NCBI GenBank assembly: GCA_016550395.1
Contig: JABXGY010000072.1
Coordinates: 1 to 22,930 of the forward strand
Origin: an archaeon
GTDB taxonomy: Archaea > Asgardarchaeota > Hermodarchaeia > Hermodarchaeales > Hermodarchaeaceae
Length of the DNA stretch: 22,930 nt
Direction of reading: 5' to 3'
Positions 1 through 7,633 of this stretch are shown here, in pieces. The notes under the pieces were generated by a model that had not been told where the DNA came from, did no database searches, and saw only the letters and a program-made list of their open reading frames with translations. Both the position numbers and the translations under genes were made by a program. Numbering within the stretch: the stretch's first letter is position 1; each line of letters begins with the position of its first letter.

Positions 1-2
1 AA

Positions 3-1160
3 ACACCTCAGGAAGTTGGAATAACCATTGACCGGCTTCGAAAGGGTGAGAAAGATCCTACTATTGCCGTATTTATTCAAGAGTTGCAGACAAAAGGTGT
101 AAAACGATTTTTTGTTGAATCACAAGCCTTGGCTGAAGTGTTAACAACGCTTTATGAGACTAAGACCATCCAATACGAAGATATCGATCTGTGGCGTAGA
201 GCACGACAGGAGTTCATTGGCTCAAACCTGACTACAGAGAAGTTAAAGACTCTGCACGATATTGCGATCGAATTGGCACGCCAAGCCATTCGGGAGGCAT
301 CAGAGCAAGGTGATCAGTTAGTTATCCAAGCGATGAGCTCCCTAGATGATGTTGAGAAAGTACAGAACCTGATGGTATCGAGATTGAGAGAATGGTATGG
401 GTTACATTTTCCAGAAGCAGCACAAACAATCGAAGACGCTCAAATTCTTGCGAAAATCGTGACAGAAGGAGGACGACGAGAAAACATCGAAAAAAACCCT
501 GAACTAATTCAATTACTTTCTGAAACGCCTGTAAAACCTGATTTATTAAGTCAATCAATGGGTGCTGATATTCATCAACATGATATGGAAATGATCCAAG
601 CTTTATCTAGCCAGCTCCTTGATCTTCAAAAACTCAGAAAACAACTGGAAACGTATCTAGATGAGGGGCTACAAGGAATTGCTCCCAATCTCCGAGGATT
701 GATTGGACCAGTGATTGGGGCGAGATTCATCACTTTAGCAGGAGGGCTCGAAAAGTTAGCACGACTACCAGCAAGTACTATTCAGGTTTTAGGTGCAGAA
801 CAGGCATTATTTCGGGCAATAAAAACTGGAGCTCGACCCCCTAAACATGGAATCATTTTCCAGCACACAATGGTACACTCAGCACCCTGGTGGCAGCGAG
901 GGAAAATCGCGAGAATTTTAGCAGGTAAAATAGCCATTGCCGCTCGTGTCGATTTATATTCAGGAGAGTATGTGGCCGATGAATTAAAACAAAGCGTATT
1001 CCAACGTATAGCCGAAGTAAAGAGGAAATATCCCACTGCACCCAAAAGGATACCGTCAGTGAAACCGACTAAACACACGCCACGTCGGAAAAAATTCCAT
1101 AGGAAAGCTAAATCACCCTCACGTAAGAAATCACGATCAAAGACGAAGAGGCAGAAATGA
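3..1160 (+). CDS. nop5: Nop5 (Nop56/58-type box C/D RNP core protein), 5' end outside window
   Basis: Scaffold protein of archaeal box C/D sRNPs: it bridges L7Ae-bound guide RNA and fibrillarin for 2'-O-methylation of rRNA and tRNA. The frame is open to the left window edge, and codons 3-83 encode sequence typical of the Nop5 N-terminal domain, so the TTG at 84 is not the start and the gene is cut by the window. A coiled-coil region is followed by the NOP domain at about 675-960, with the GPVIGAR segment, the LGAEQALFRAIKTGARPPKHG segment that contacts the kink-turn RNA, and a WWQRGKIAR stretch. The last 45 or so residues are a Lys/Arg-rich tail, usual for archaeal Nop5. The stop overlaps the fibrillarin start in an ATGA, consistent with translational coupling of two partner subunits. 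The identification is secure; only the true start cannot be seen. Confidence 0.96.
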   Translation, partial: TPQEVGITIDRLRKGEKDPTIAVFIQELQTKGVKRFFVESQALAEVLTTLYETKTIQYEDIDLWRRARQEFIGSNLTTEKLKTLHDIAIELARQAIREASEQGDQLVIQAMSSLDDVEKVQNLMVSRLREWYGLHFPEAAQTIEDAQILAKIVTEGGRRENIEKNPELIQLLSETPVKPDLLSQSMGADIHQHDMEMIQALSSQLLDLQKLRKQLETYLDEGLQGIAPNLRGLIGPVIGARFITLAGGLEKLARLPASTIQVLGAEQALFRAIKTGARPPKHGIIFQHTMVHSAPWWQRGKIARILAGKIAIAARVDLYSGEYVADELKQSVFQRIAEVKRKYPTAPKRIPSVKPTKHTPRRKKFHRKAKSPSRKKSRSKTKRQK

Positions 1161-1855
1161 TGGTTAAGGTTAGGAAAGACAAGAAAAAAGCCAATCTGTA
1201 TTGGTTAGAAATCGATGAGAAGACTCAGCGTCCAGCAACAAAAAATCTAGTAAAGGGCAACAAAGTCTATGGGGAGATGTTAGTACAGGATAAAACTCAT
1301 GAGTTCCGATTTTGGGATCCGTATCGAAGTAAATTAGCTGCAGCCTTTCTTCGGGGACTCGAAGCTTACGCTTTTAATTCAGGCATTTCTGTACTTTATC
1401 TAGGTGCATCATCAGGTACTACAGCCAGCCATATTTCAGATCTTATTGGACCCAGTGGTGTTGTTTATTGTGTTGAATTTGCTCCCCGGGTGATGCGTGA
1501 TTTGGTTCAAATCTGTTCAATACGCTATAATATGATACCATTCCTCGCGGATGCAAGACACCCCGAATCTTACAATCATATCCCTCAACTTGTAGATGTT
1601 CTTTACCAAGATGTTGCTCAACCGAATCAAGCAAAAATACTTGTTGAGAACGCCAAGCGTTTTCTCAAGCCAGGTGGAACTGCGTATTTAGCTATAAAAG
1701 CTCGAAGCATAGATGTTACTGCAAAACCAACACGGATATTTCAGCGTGAAGAAAAGACGTTGACTCAATCGGGATTTACCATTGTAGAACGATTATCCCT
1801 AGACCCCTTCACCGCAGACCATGTATTCATAAGTGCTGTATATGGTGTAAACTAA
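1157..1855 (+). CDS. flpA: Fibrillarin-like rRNA/tRNA 2'-O-methyltransferase
   Basis: Catalytic subunit of box C/D sRNPs; it transfers a methyl group from SAM to the ribose 2'-OH of the nucleotide selected by the guide RNA. At 232 aa it has normal archaeal length. A short N-terminal beta domain is followed by a Rossmann methyltransferase fold. The SAM-binding motif VLYLGASSGTTASHISD is at about residues 79-95, the acidic strand end VYCVEFAPR at 103-111, and the segment with DVLYQDVAQPNQA and LKPGGTAYLAIKARSID follows, all classical fibrillarin signatures. The first ATG (1157) overlaps the nop5 stop; a second in-frame ATG at 1160 would shorten the protein by one residue. The Nop5-fibrillarin gene pair is widespread in archaea. 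Confidence 0.97.
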   Translation: MMVKVRKDKKKANLYWLEIDEKTQRPATKNLVKGNKVYGEMLVQDKTHEFRFWDPYRSKLAAAFLRGLEAYAFNSGISVLYLGASSGTTASHISDLIGPSGVVYCVEFAPRVMRDLVQICSIRYNMIPFLADARHPESYNHIPQLVDVLYQDVAQPNQAKILVENAKRFLKPGGTAYLAIKARSIDVTAKPTRIFQREEKTLTQSGFTIVERLSLDPFTADHVFISAVYGVN

Positions 1856-1856
1856 G

Positions 1857-2291
1857 ATGAAGAAGTATTCCGGATTTCTATCACGACTGGAGCGGGAAAT
1901 TGCTCAATTAAACGATCATATGCCCCAAACAAAAAAATCTCTTTCTCAACTTCTTGGTGAAACTTCACCAGCATTCATTACACGAGATGGTCAACGGAGT
2001 GCAGTCAGACGAGAGGAATTAGAAAAACTCGCTGAAATCATTCCCTCCGAACTGCATGACCAGATTATGCTTCCCATCACAATTTTGCGTAGAACATCCT
2101 TAGGACCAGGAGCGCACACAATCGGAGGATCGAAACTCGAGCAATTTTCAATTCTTCGCATTCTAGAGAAAATAAAAACACCATATGAGATGTGGCGACA
2201 GGCAAAACTTCCCCGAATTATTTATTCACCGGAAGTGACTTTGTTAAGACAGAAATTACAAACAACATTGACAATAGGATTTGGTACATAG
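1857..2291 (+). CDS. DUF61 / UPF0216 family protein of unknown function
   Basis: A 144-residue protein that I place in the archaeal UPF0216 (DUF61) family. The order of conserved pieces matches: an N-terminal helix followed by a KKSLSQLL segment, an ITRDGQRSAVRREELEKLA block at about residues 40-58, then IIPSELHDQIMLPITI, and a glycine-bearing segment before a final helix that reaches into ILRILEKI. The C-terminal 35 residues extend beyond the usual core. No biochemical role is established for the family that I can state. The ATG lies one base after the fibrillarin stop, with a GGTG about 9 nt upstream, so it is an operon member among RNA-modification genes; a role in RNA biology is guilt by association only. 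Confidence 0.75.
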   Translation: MKKYSGFLSRLEREIAQLNDHMPQTKKSLSQLLGETSPAFITRDGQRSAVRREELEKLAEIIPSELHDQIMLPITILRRTSLGPGAHTIGGSKLEQFSILRILEKIKTPYEMWRQAKLPRIIYSPEVTLLRQKLQTTLTIGFGT

Positions 2292-2292
2292 T

Positions 2293-3252
2293 ATGAAAAC
2301 GAATCAGCAATACTTAGACGAGGTTCATGATGTTATAGATTCTGCGAACCGAGTGCATGCTACTAGCTTTGACCAAGAGTATTGCTTTGATAGTATAGTT
2401 GATGAAGGATATGCACGGATTGCCATTAAGGTCAGCATGACCATTGATAACGTGGAAACGACCATCCGAGATGAGTTAAGAAGGATTTGTTCATTTTTAC
2501 GATGTACTCCCTTAATCGTAGGAGAAAAGACTCGAAAACGACCTTTGCATGATGGAGTAGTTCATACCCGTGGTTCAATTCCGGCAATAACTCTTGAAAC
2601 ATTACGTCAATTATTAGAGGAGAAGAAGCTGCCATTCATTATCGCAAAAAAAGGCGGCATCTACGCAATAGTGAACGGAGATAAATTAAAAGAGATTCGC
2701 GAAGCCCAAAACTATTCTCGAGGAAGTATCGCTGAAGAACTGGGACTATCACGGAGAGCTGTCTACGAATATGAGCGAGGTACCATGAATCCTACCATTG
2801 AGGTAGCCTTACGCCTTGAGAAGATACTTGGCAAACAATTTATTCAGCCCTTTGATTTATTAGAGGTGGATGCAACCAAAGAAGTTCCTAATTTCTTTAG
2901 CCAGTACACAGGTAAAGAAACCAAGCTAGCAAAAACAACTCTTGAGGTTTTATCTCGTCTAGGGTTACAATCCACCTTAACACATGACAGCCCTTTTGAT
3001 ATTTTAACATCTCTTCGTCAACGTGTCTTACTAAGTTATCTAAAACAACGTCTTGAACAGCTCAATGAAGATCGGCTTTCATTTCTTGCGAAATTATCTG
3101 AGGTCCTGAATGAAGAGCCGACAATTATTGCCTCTGATGATCCATCTGTTGAATCAATAAATGGTATTCCAGTTGTCTACATCAAGGAACTATTGGCAAT
3201 GGAAAAGCCCAGAGAATTTATCGCGCTAATTCGTAGCCGTCGAGGAGCTTGA
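2293..3252 (+). CDS. Archaeal Cro/C1-type HTH transcriptional regulator (COG1395-like)
   Basis: Probable DNA-binding regulator of 319 aa. The N-terminal half has the conserved archaeal block in which a PLIVGEKTRKRPLHDGVVHTR stretch is followed by an IPAITLETLRQLLEE segment and KKGGIYAIVNGDKL. A canonical XRE helix-turn-helix follows at about 2690-2860 (LKEIREAQNYSRGSIAEELGLSRRAVYEYERGTMNP). The C-terminal region is less conserved. This layout is that of the family named putative HTH-type transcriptional regulatory protein in archaea (COG1395). The start is taken as ATG 2293, one base after the upstream stop; a TTG at 2281 would add four residues overlapping the previous gene and is less likely. 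Target genes are unknown; it is co-transcribed with trm1 and the sRNP genes. Confidence 0.85.
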   Translation: MKTNQQYLDEVHDVIDSANRVHATSFDQEYCFDSIVDEGYARIAIKVSMTIDNVETTIRDELRRICSFLRCTPLIVGEKTRKRPLHDGVVHTRGSIPAITLETLRQLLEEKKLPFIIAKKGGIYAIVNGDKLKEIREAQNYSRGSIAEELGLSRRAVYEYERGTMNPTIEVALRLEKILGKQFIQPFDLLEVDATKEVPNFFSQYTGKETKLAKTTLEVLSRLGLQSTLTHDSPFDILTSLRQRVLLSYLKQRLEQLNEDRLSFLAKLSEVLNEEPTIIASDDPSVESINGIPVVYIKELLAMEKPREFIALIRSRRGA

Positions 3253-3253
3253 T

Positions 3254-4426
3254 GTGTACGAAAAACATCAAGAAGGAAAAGTAACATTTCTTCGTCCACC
3301 ATTACAAAAGGTTCCATCAACAAGTATGCCTGTGTTTTACAATCCGAAATCAGAATTAAACCGTGATCTCACTATACTCGCCCTGCAGGTATTTCTTAGT
3401 CAGCATAAAAAAACAAACATTAGGGTCTGCACACCACTTGCTGGAACAGGAGTCCGTGCCATTCGCATTGCCAAAGAAGTTCCTGAGATCCAACAAGTTG
3501 TAGCAGGGGATGCGAACCCTATAGCCGTTGAACTCATCGATAAAAATCGTAATCTTAATGGTGTATCTAATATTGTTGAGGTACATCACATTGGAGCCAA
3601 CCAATTACTCACGCAACATACTTCATCCCAAAAACGCTTTGATGTTATAGACATTGACCCTTTTGGATCTCCACGCGATTTTTTTCATTCCGCAATAAGC
3701 TCTTTAAAACCTCATGCAATATTGTGCATCACCGCAACCGATATGCCGGTATTAGTTGGGATTCGCCGTCGTACTTGTATTAAACGGTATTCGGCTGTCC
3801 CAATGAAAACTGAATACGCACATGAACTTGGTCTACGCATTTTACTAGGTTGTATTGTTAGAGAAGCTGCAGCTCAGAACATAGGGTTAACACCCCTACT
3901 TTCTTTTTCTATTGACCATTATGTCCGTTTATACTGTGAAACAACGGAAGGAGATGAAAACGCATGGACTTCATTGTCCAAATTAGGATTCATATTCCAC
4001 TGCGAGGAATGTGGATTTAGATCGATTAATCAAGGTCTAATACCATTTGATTCCCATTGTCCTAATTGTGAAAAACGAGTTAAGAAACAAGCAGGACCAT
4101 TATGGATTGACCAAATTGCTAGTAAGCGTTTCATAGAGTATCTAATACAACAGATTCCTCACCATTCCTTCGGCACAAAACGTCGTATATCATCGCTTTT
4201 AGACACCCTACTTGAAGAGGTTGAAGGTCCTGCAACCTACTTTAATCTCCACCAATTGGCTGATAAATTGGATATTCCTGTTCCTCCATTCCGTCTGGTT
4301 ATTGATGAGCTTCATAATAAAGGCGAGTTCGCAAGCCGAACCCATTTTTCTCCACATGCCATTCGAACTACCACAGATGAAAAACACCTTTGTCAGATTC
4401 TAGTTAAACTCAATAAAGAGGTGTGA
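3254..4426 (+). CDS. trm1: tRNA (guanine26-N2)-dimethyltransferase Trm1
   Basis: Methylates the exocyclic N2 of G26 in tRNA with SAM. The 390-residue protein opens with the family segment GKVTFLRPP...VFYNPKSELNRDLT. The SAM motif is PLAGTGVRAIRIAKE at about residues 61-75, and VIDIDPFGSP (131-140) contains the Trm1-specific DPFG. Further on are ITATDMPVLVG and a HELGLRILL stretch. Two Cys pairs (CEECG near 4001 and CPNC near 4058) form the zinc-binding insert in the C-terminal domain, followed by GPLWIDQI. The GTG start lies one base after the upstream stop and has GGAG at 3244-3247, 6 nt away. An overlapping ATG at 3252 is in another frame. The family call is very secure. Confidence 0.95.
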   Translation: MYEKHQEGKVTFLRPPLQKVPSTSMPVFYNPKSELNRDLTILALQVFLSQHKKTNIRVCTPLAGTGVRAIRIAKEVPEIQQVVAGDANPIAVELIDKNRNLNGVSNIVEVHHIGANQLLTQHTSSQKRFDVIDIDPFGSPRDFFHSAISSLKPHAILCITATDMPVLVGIRRRTCIKRYSAVPMKTEYAHELGLRILLGCIVREAAAQNIGLTPLLSFSIDHYVRLYCETTEGDENAWTSLSKLGFIFHCEECGFRSINQGLIPFDSHCPNCEKRVKKQAGPLWIDQIASKRFIEYLIQQIPHHSFGTKRRISSLLDTLLEEVEGPATYFNLHQLADKLDIPVPPFRLVIDELHNKGEFASRTHFSPHAIRTTTDEKHLCQILVKLNKEV

Positions 4427-4430
4427 AGAA

Positions 4431-5054
4431 ATGGGAAAATGGAAAAGGACTGAAGCGTACCGAAAACGGGCACGTGAAGCAGGATATCGATCACGAGCAG
4501 CCTATAAATTACTAGAAATCGAAGAGCAGTTCTCAATCTTCAAACATGCTAAGCGAATAGTGGATTTTTGTAGTGCTCCCGGTTCATGGTTACAAGTGAT
4601 AAAGGAATGTTGTAAAACACCTGATTGCTCCATCGTTGGCATTGACATTAATTACATCAAACCGCTTTCAGGAGTTCATTTAATTCAACGTTCCATTGAT
4701 GATCCTAGGCTAAAATCCCAAATATTAGAATTAATTCAAAAACCTGCCAACTTAGTTCTCAGTGACTGCTCCCCAAAACTTACAGGTAAGAAAACAATTG
4801 ATAGAGAACGCCAGATTTGGCAGGCTAAAATGAGTTTACAACTTGCTTTACAACTTCTAGAAAAGAATGGGCACTTCGTAACGAAAGTATTTCAATCAGG
4901 CGAGTTTCGAGATTTCATTACCCATGTTAAGCAACATTTTAGTTTTGTAAAAACATTCAAGCCGAAATCCTCATTTCAACGAAGCTCAGAAATGTACCTA
5001 ATAGCAAAACACTTTCAGGGCAAACAAAATCCAATTAGTCAAGACGCTCTTTGA
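4431..5054 (+). CDS. rlmE: RlmE/FtsJ-family RNA 2'-O-methyltransferase
   Basis: SAM-dependent ribose 2'-O-methyltransferase of the RrmJ/FtsJ family, which in bacteria methylates U2552 of 23S rRNA and in eukaryotes includes Trm7 and Spb1. The catalytic tetrad K-D-K-E is visible: Lys26 in SRAAYKLLEI, Asp112 in LVLSDCSPKLTG, Lys152 in HFVTKVFQ and Glu187 in QRSSEMYLIAK. The SAM loop is DFCSAPGSWLQVI at about residues 45-57. The 207-residue length is normal. A strong SD (GAGGTG, 4418-4423) lies 7 nt before ATG 4431, within the end of trm1. The last 20 bases overlap the 3' end of the convergent gene. The exact substrate (rRNA or tRNA) cannot be told from sequence alone. Confidence 0.93.
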   Translation: MGKWKRTEAYRKRAREAGYRSRAAYKLLEIEEQFSIFKHAKRIVDFCSAPGSWLQVIKECCKTPDCSIVGIDINYIKPLSGVHLIQRSIDDPRLKSQILELIQKPANLVLSDCSPKLTGKKTIDRERQIWQAKMSLQLALQLLEKNGHFVTKVFQSGEFRDFITHVKQHFSFVKTFKPKSSFQRSSEMYLIAKHFQGKQNPISQDAL

Positions 5055-5364
5055 TCCAATTATTTAGTTTATCACATCCCCAAGGACTTGTAGGTTGACC
5101 AGCACCACACTGATCAATATCAGGACATATAAAACAAGGACAGCCCTGAAGCGTATCCCATTCAGAGTCTTCTTGCCAAATTATCCGAATCACTGATTTT
5201 CCATCATGTTTTTCTTCGATTTTTTTCACTTTACCATTCTGGCTTAATGATTCAATAATTTTGAGAATAGATTTTTCGGTTTGATCCATTTGCTGAGCTA
5301 ACTCGGCAAGAAGTATGCCCTGCTTCCCTGCTCCTCTAAGGAGTTCGATGGTACTTGATTCCAT
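5035..5364 (-). CDS. TFE-beta / RPC34-like transcription factor with Fe-S cysteine cluster
   Basis: Likely archaeal TFE-beta, related to RNA polymerase III subunit RPC34/hRPC39. TFE-alpha/beta helps open promoter DNA during initiation. The N-terminal part is a winged helix (TIELLRGAGKQGILLAELAQ to QNGKVKKIEE). The C-terminus has CFICPDIDQC followed by SPWGC and a WI helix, which is the C-x2-C-x5-C-x10-C arrangement of the RPC34/TFE-beta Fe4S4 cluster, plus one extra Cys just before. ATG 5364 gives 109 aa and starts at the winged helix. A TTG at 5415 would add 17 residues but sits immediately after a T7 tract, so I prefer the ATG; neither has a clear SD. The gene follows tfb on the same strand. 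The identification rests on the winged helix plus the cysteine pattern. Confidence 0.78.
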   Translation of the reverse strand: MESSTIELLRGAGKQGILLAELAQQMDQTEKSILKIIESLSQNGKVKKIEEKHDGKSVIRIIWQEDSEWDTLQGCPCFICPDIDQCGAGQPTSPWGCDKLNNWIKERLD

Positions 5365-5417
5365 GGCATCAATAAAAAAGCGGTTTCGCGAGATAAAAAG
5401 TCTTTCAAGCAGCAATG

Positions 5418-5454
5418 AAAAAAAGAAGGGAGAAAGGGCGACAAAAATCGCCCT
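5418..5454 (-). terminator. Hairpin plus U-tract downstream of tfb
   Basis: A perfect 7-bp stem (5435-5441 with 5448-5454, loop of six) lies 12 nt past the tfb stop. On the minus strand it is followed by a pyrimidine-rich run ending in seven T at 5424-5418. This looks like a transcription terminator for the gar1-tfb unit; T-runs alone promote termination in archaea. It sits between tfb and the TFE-beta-like gene, so it could reduce read-through into the latter. Confidence 0.6.
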
Positions 5455-5466
5455 CTGAATATCCCG

Positions 5467-6396
5467 TTAGAGTGGAACTTCAAGGTCAAGTTTTTCAACT
5501 AATTCTTTGTATCGGTTACGAACTGTAACTTCGGTGACTCGTGCTACAGCAGCTACTTCTCTTTGTGTTCTGCGAGAGTTTGCCAGCACGCTAGCAACAT
5601 AGATTGCCGCAGCTGCTACACCTGTTGGTCCACGTCCACTTGTTAGACCTTTGTTAGCAGCCATTTTGAGAATGGAAATTGCCTGTGCTTGGACTTCGCC
5701 GAGTAATTTCAATTCACTAATGAACCGCGGAACATAATCAATGGGAGAGGTTGGTGGAATTGAGAGCCGAAGTTCTCTAGCAATAAACCGGTAACTTCGA
5801 CCAATCTCTTTCTTACCAACTCGTGAGACTTCAGCAACCTCATCTAGGGTTCGAGGTATTCGTGATTGCCGACAAGCGGCATAAAGCGCTGCAGCAGCAA
5901 CACCCTCAATTGAACGGCCACGAATAAGTCGTTGTTCAACTGCTTTGCGATAGAGCATGGCAGCAATTTCTCGAACATTTCGTGGTAGGCCTAGACTAGA
6001 GGCCATACGATCGAGTTCTGAGAGCGCGTACGCCAGATTACGTTCCGTTGCATCAGATACCCGGATTCGACGTTGCCATTTTCGTAACCTATAGATTTGA
6101 GCTCGCCGTTTTGGAGCCAAATCTTTACCATAGCTATCACGATTCCGCCAGTCAATCATGGTAGAGAGACCTTTATCGTGAATAGTAAAGGTAAGTGGAG
6201 CCCCTACACGTGCACGTTTGTCACGTTGTTCTTGGTCAAAAGCCCGCCACTCTGGGCCTTCATCGATTATTCGATCTGTGAGCACGAGTCCGCAGTTCAT
6301 GCAGATTATTTCGGCTCTCGAATAATCCTTCACTAAACGGGTAGTACCACAGTCAGGACAGTGAGCGAGTGCAGTTGCACTTACTTCTTTCGTCGT
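5467..6396 (-). CDS. tfb: Transcription initiation factor B (TFB/TFIIB), probable ACG start
   Basis: TFB binds the TATA-TBP complex and BRE and recruits RNA polymerase. The N-terminal zinc ribbon is C-P-D-C (codons 6358-6360 and 6349-6351) paired with C-M-N-C (6303-6292), then the B-reader region with DEGPEWRAFD, and two cyclin-like repeats (first with GRSIEGVAAAALYAACRQ, second with GRGPTGVAAAAIYVAS and a C-terminal HTH). The first Cys pair lies upstream of the first ordinary start (GTG 6331-6333), and the frame has no ATG, GTG or TTG between there and its upstream stop inside gar1. The best candidate is ACG 6394-6396, 9 nt after GGAGG. It gives 309 aa, a normal TFB length, overlapping gar1 by 16 nt. 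Family call is certain; the start codon is inferred. Confidence 0.93.
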   Translation of the reverse strand, partial: TTKEVSATALAHCPDCGTTRLVKDYSRAEIICMNCGLVLTDRIIDEGPEWRAFDQEQRDKRARVGAPLTFTIHDKGLSTMIDWRNRDSYGKDLAPKRRAQIYRLRKWQRRIRVSDATERNLAYALSELDRMASSLGLPRNVREIAAMLYRKAVEQRLIRGRSIEGVAAAALYAACRQSRIPRTLDEVAEVSRVGKKEIGRSYRFIARELRLSIPPTSPIDYVPRFISELKLLGEVQAQAISILKMAANKGLTSGRGPTGVAAAAIYVASVLANSRRTQREVAAVARVTEVTVRNRYKELVEKLDLEVPL

Positions 6397-6716
6397 TTCC
6401 CTACGCCTCCTTTGGGAACCTTCTTCGTGAAGAGAGTTGTCCCAGGAGGTATTACAGTGTCAGTGATTTTGGCTTCAGGTTTCACAGCAGCAAACGGTTG
6501 AATAGTTGGTCCAAAGATATCAATAATTTTTCCAACAAGTTTTGAGTCAGAAAAGAAAACACGTGTTCCTAGTTGTATAGCTTGATTTAGACGCGCAATG
6601 ATGTGTCCTTGCGCGGAAAAATGTAATACATGACCAATTCCTTGCAGCAGATCGACTCCTGGGAAGGCTGGAAATGGGTCGTGGTGGGGATTAGAGGGTG
6701 AGAAACAGACCGTCAC
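6381..6716 (-). CDS. gar1: Gar1, H/ACA RNP component
   Basis: Small beta-barrel protein of box H/ACA RNPs; it binds Cbf5 and aids substrate loading and release in pseudouridylation. The core GIGHVLHFSAQGHIIAR, followed by LGTRVFFSDSKLVGKIIDIFGP and PFAAVKPE, matches archaeal Gar1 closely, and the tail is Lys/Arg-rich. GTG 6714-6716 is the only available start because an in-frame TAA lies immediately upstream; it yields 111 aa with about 25 residues before the core. SD complementarity upstream is weak (AGGA about 12 nt away). The 3' end carries the SD of tfb and overlaps it. To my knowledge, gar1 next to tfb is a recurrent archaeal arrangement. Confidence 0.92.
   Translation of the reverse strand: MTVCFSPSNPHHDPFPAFPGVDLLQGIGHVLHFSAQGHIIARLNQAIQLGTRVFFSDSKLVGKIIDIFGPTIQPFAAVKPEAKITDTVIPPGTTLFTKKVPKGGVGKRRKK
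6406..6410 (-). promoter_or_regulatory. SD sequence that points to the non-AUG start of tfb
   Basis: A perfect GGAGG on the minus strand, inside the last codons of gar1, lies 9 nt before ACG 6394-6396 in the tfb frame. It also precedes the gar1 stop and a GTG directly after it, but that GTG is in the gar1 frame and meets a stop after 15 codons, so the SD most likely serves tfb. Confidence 0.6.
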
Positions 6717-6843
6717 TTAAAAACGTTTTCCTGCTTTTCTGCACCGAAAAGTTGTCTTATGTAACCTCTTCATGAAGATACGCTTTAACTGGTCTTGATT
6801 TGGAATTTTTTTTATGTTTTTACTAAAATTTTGTGTTAAGAGC

Positions 6844-7146
6844 CTACTTCACGCCAGCCACTTTCAGTGTTTTCATTACCTTCGCCAATTCTTTCAGGAT
6901 TTTTGTTTTTGAGGTATCGGGATGTTTCTTGATAAGGACAACACCAGCAGTAGTCCACCAGCTTGATGGGTATCTCGCTTTAGATTCAACCGTATATTCC
7001 AGACCTAGTCGTTGAGCGGCTTTCGCGATTATTCCTGTGTTGACAGTTGGAAGTGCTAATTTTTTAGGAACTCGACGTCCTGATTGGCGAGTGCGATTTG
7101 CTTCGAAGTATGCGGGATAAATGTAGTAATTGCCTGACTTACGCAT
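6844..7146 (-). CDS. srp19: Signal recognition particle protein SRP19
   Basis: Binds helices 6 and 8 of 7S RNA and prepares the SRP for SRP54 binding in co-translational targeting. The 100-residue protein shows the family signatures: YYIYPAYFEANRTRQSGRRVPKKLA at the N-terminus, LGLEYTVESKARYPSSWW in the middle and GVVLIKK near the end. ATG 7144-7146 is preferred; a TTG two codons upstream (7152) adds only two residues. An AT-rich TATA-like element (about 7163-7174 on the minus strand) lies some 20-25 nt upstream, so the transcript may be nearly leaderless. It is transcribed divergently from hypA and precedes gar1 by about 130 bases. Confidence 0.95.
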   Translation of the reverse strand: MRKSGNYYIYPAYFEANRTRQSGRRVPKKLALPTVNTGIIAKAAQRLGLEYTVESKARYPSSWWTTAGVVLIKKHPDTSKTKILKELAKVMKTLKVAGVK

Positions 7147-7245
7147 TCTCAATCGCTTCCCTAAAAATAATTAACCCACAAAAAGGTTTGCGTAGTTAGG
7201 AAGGTAGCAAGTTTGAAAAAGGCTAATAGAGGCTGATAAAACGAC

Positions 7246-7626
7246 ATGCATGAATTTTCAACGGCCGTTAGCATCATTGAGGCTGTAAAACGGGCCGCTA
7301 AAGACTACGGGGCAACCAAAGTCACTGGGATTACTATCCAAATTGGAAAGTTATCAATGTTGAACCATGATCAGTTACTGTTTGGTTTGGAAATCGCAGC
7401 TAAGGATTCTATTGCAGAAGGAGCGAAAATTACCATTGAGCCTCTACCAATTAAGATTAGATGTAATCGATGTGCAACTAAATCGATTGTAAACAAGGAA
7501 GGAGCTCTTTATGAGGTACTTTCCTCACTAACATGTCCGAAATGTAAAGCGAGGGACATCGATATCATCCAGGGTCGAGAATGCGTAGTCAAAGACATCC
7601 AAGCGGTATTAGATGAAGAAAATTAA
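7246..7626 (+). CDS. hypA: Hydrogenase nickel-insertion protein HypA
   Basis: Metallochaperone that delivers Ni(II), with HypB, to NiFe hydrogenase precursors. The N-terminal Met-His-Glu nickel site is intact, so ATG 7246 is the start. The zinc site is formed by Cys73, Cys76, Cys97 and Cys100 (CNRC and CPKC). The 126-residue length is a little above the usual 113-120. There is no clear SD. Its stop is 7 nt from the convergent rps8e stop. HypE is encoded 500 bases downstream on the same strand, beyond rps8e; no hypB, hypC, hypD or hydrogenase subunit gene is in the window. Presence of HypA and HypE implies a NiFe hydrogenase elsewhere in the genome. Confidence 0.95.
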   Translation: MHEFSTAVSIIEAVKRAAKDYGATKVTGITIQIGKLSMLNHDQLLFGLEIAAKDSIAEGAKITIEPLPIKIRCNRCATKSIVNKEGALYEVLSSLTCPKCKARDIDIIQGRECVVKDIQAVLDEEN

Positions 7627-7633
7627 GTTATTT

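Noticed and set aside
84..86. TTG at 84 as the start of nop5
   Set aside because: The frame is open to the window edge and the upstream codons encode typical Nop5 N-terminal sequence, so the gene begins outside the window.
5298..5498. 66-codon minus-strand frame between tfb and the TFE-beta-like gene
   Set aside because: It spans the tfb terminator hairpin and overlaps both genes in another frame, with no recognisable protein pattern.
6331..6333. GTG as the start of tfb
   Set aside because: It would remove the first Cys-x2-Cys of the zinc ribbon, which is encoded in frame just upstream.
6097..6336. 79-codon plus-strand frame opposite tfb
   Set aside because: Antisense shadow of the conserved TFB coding region.
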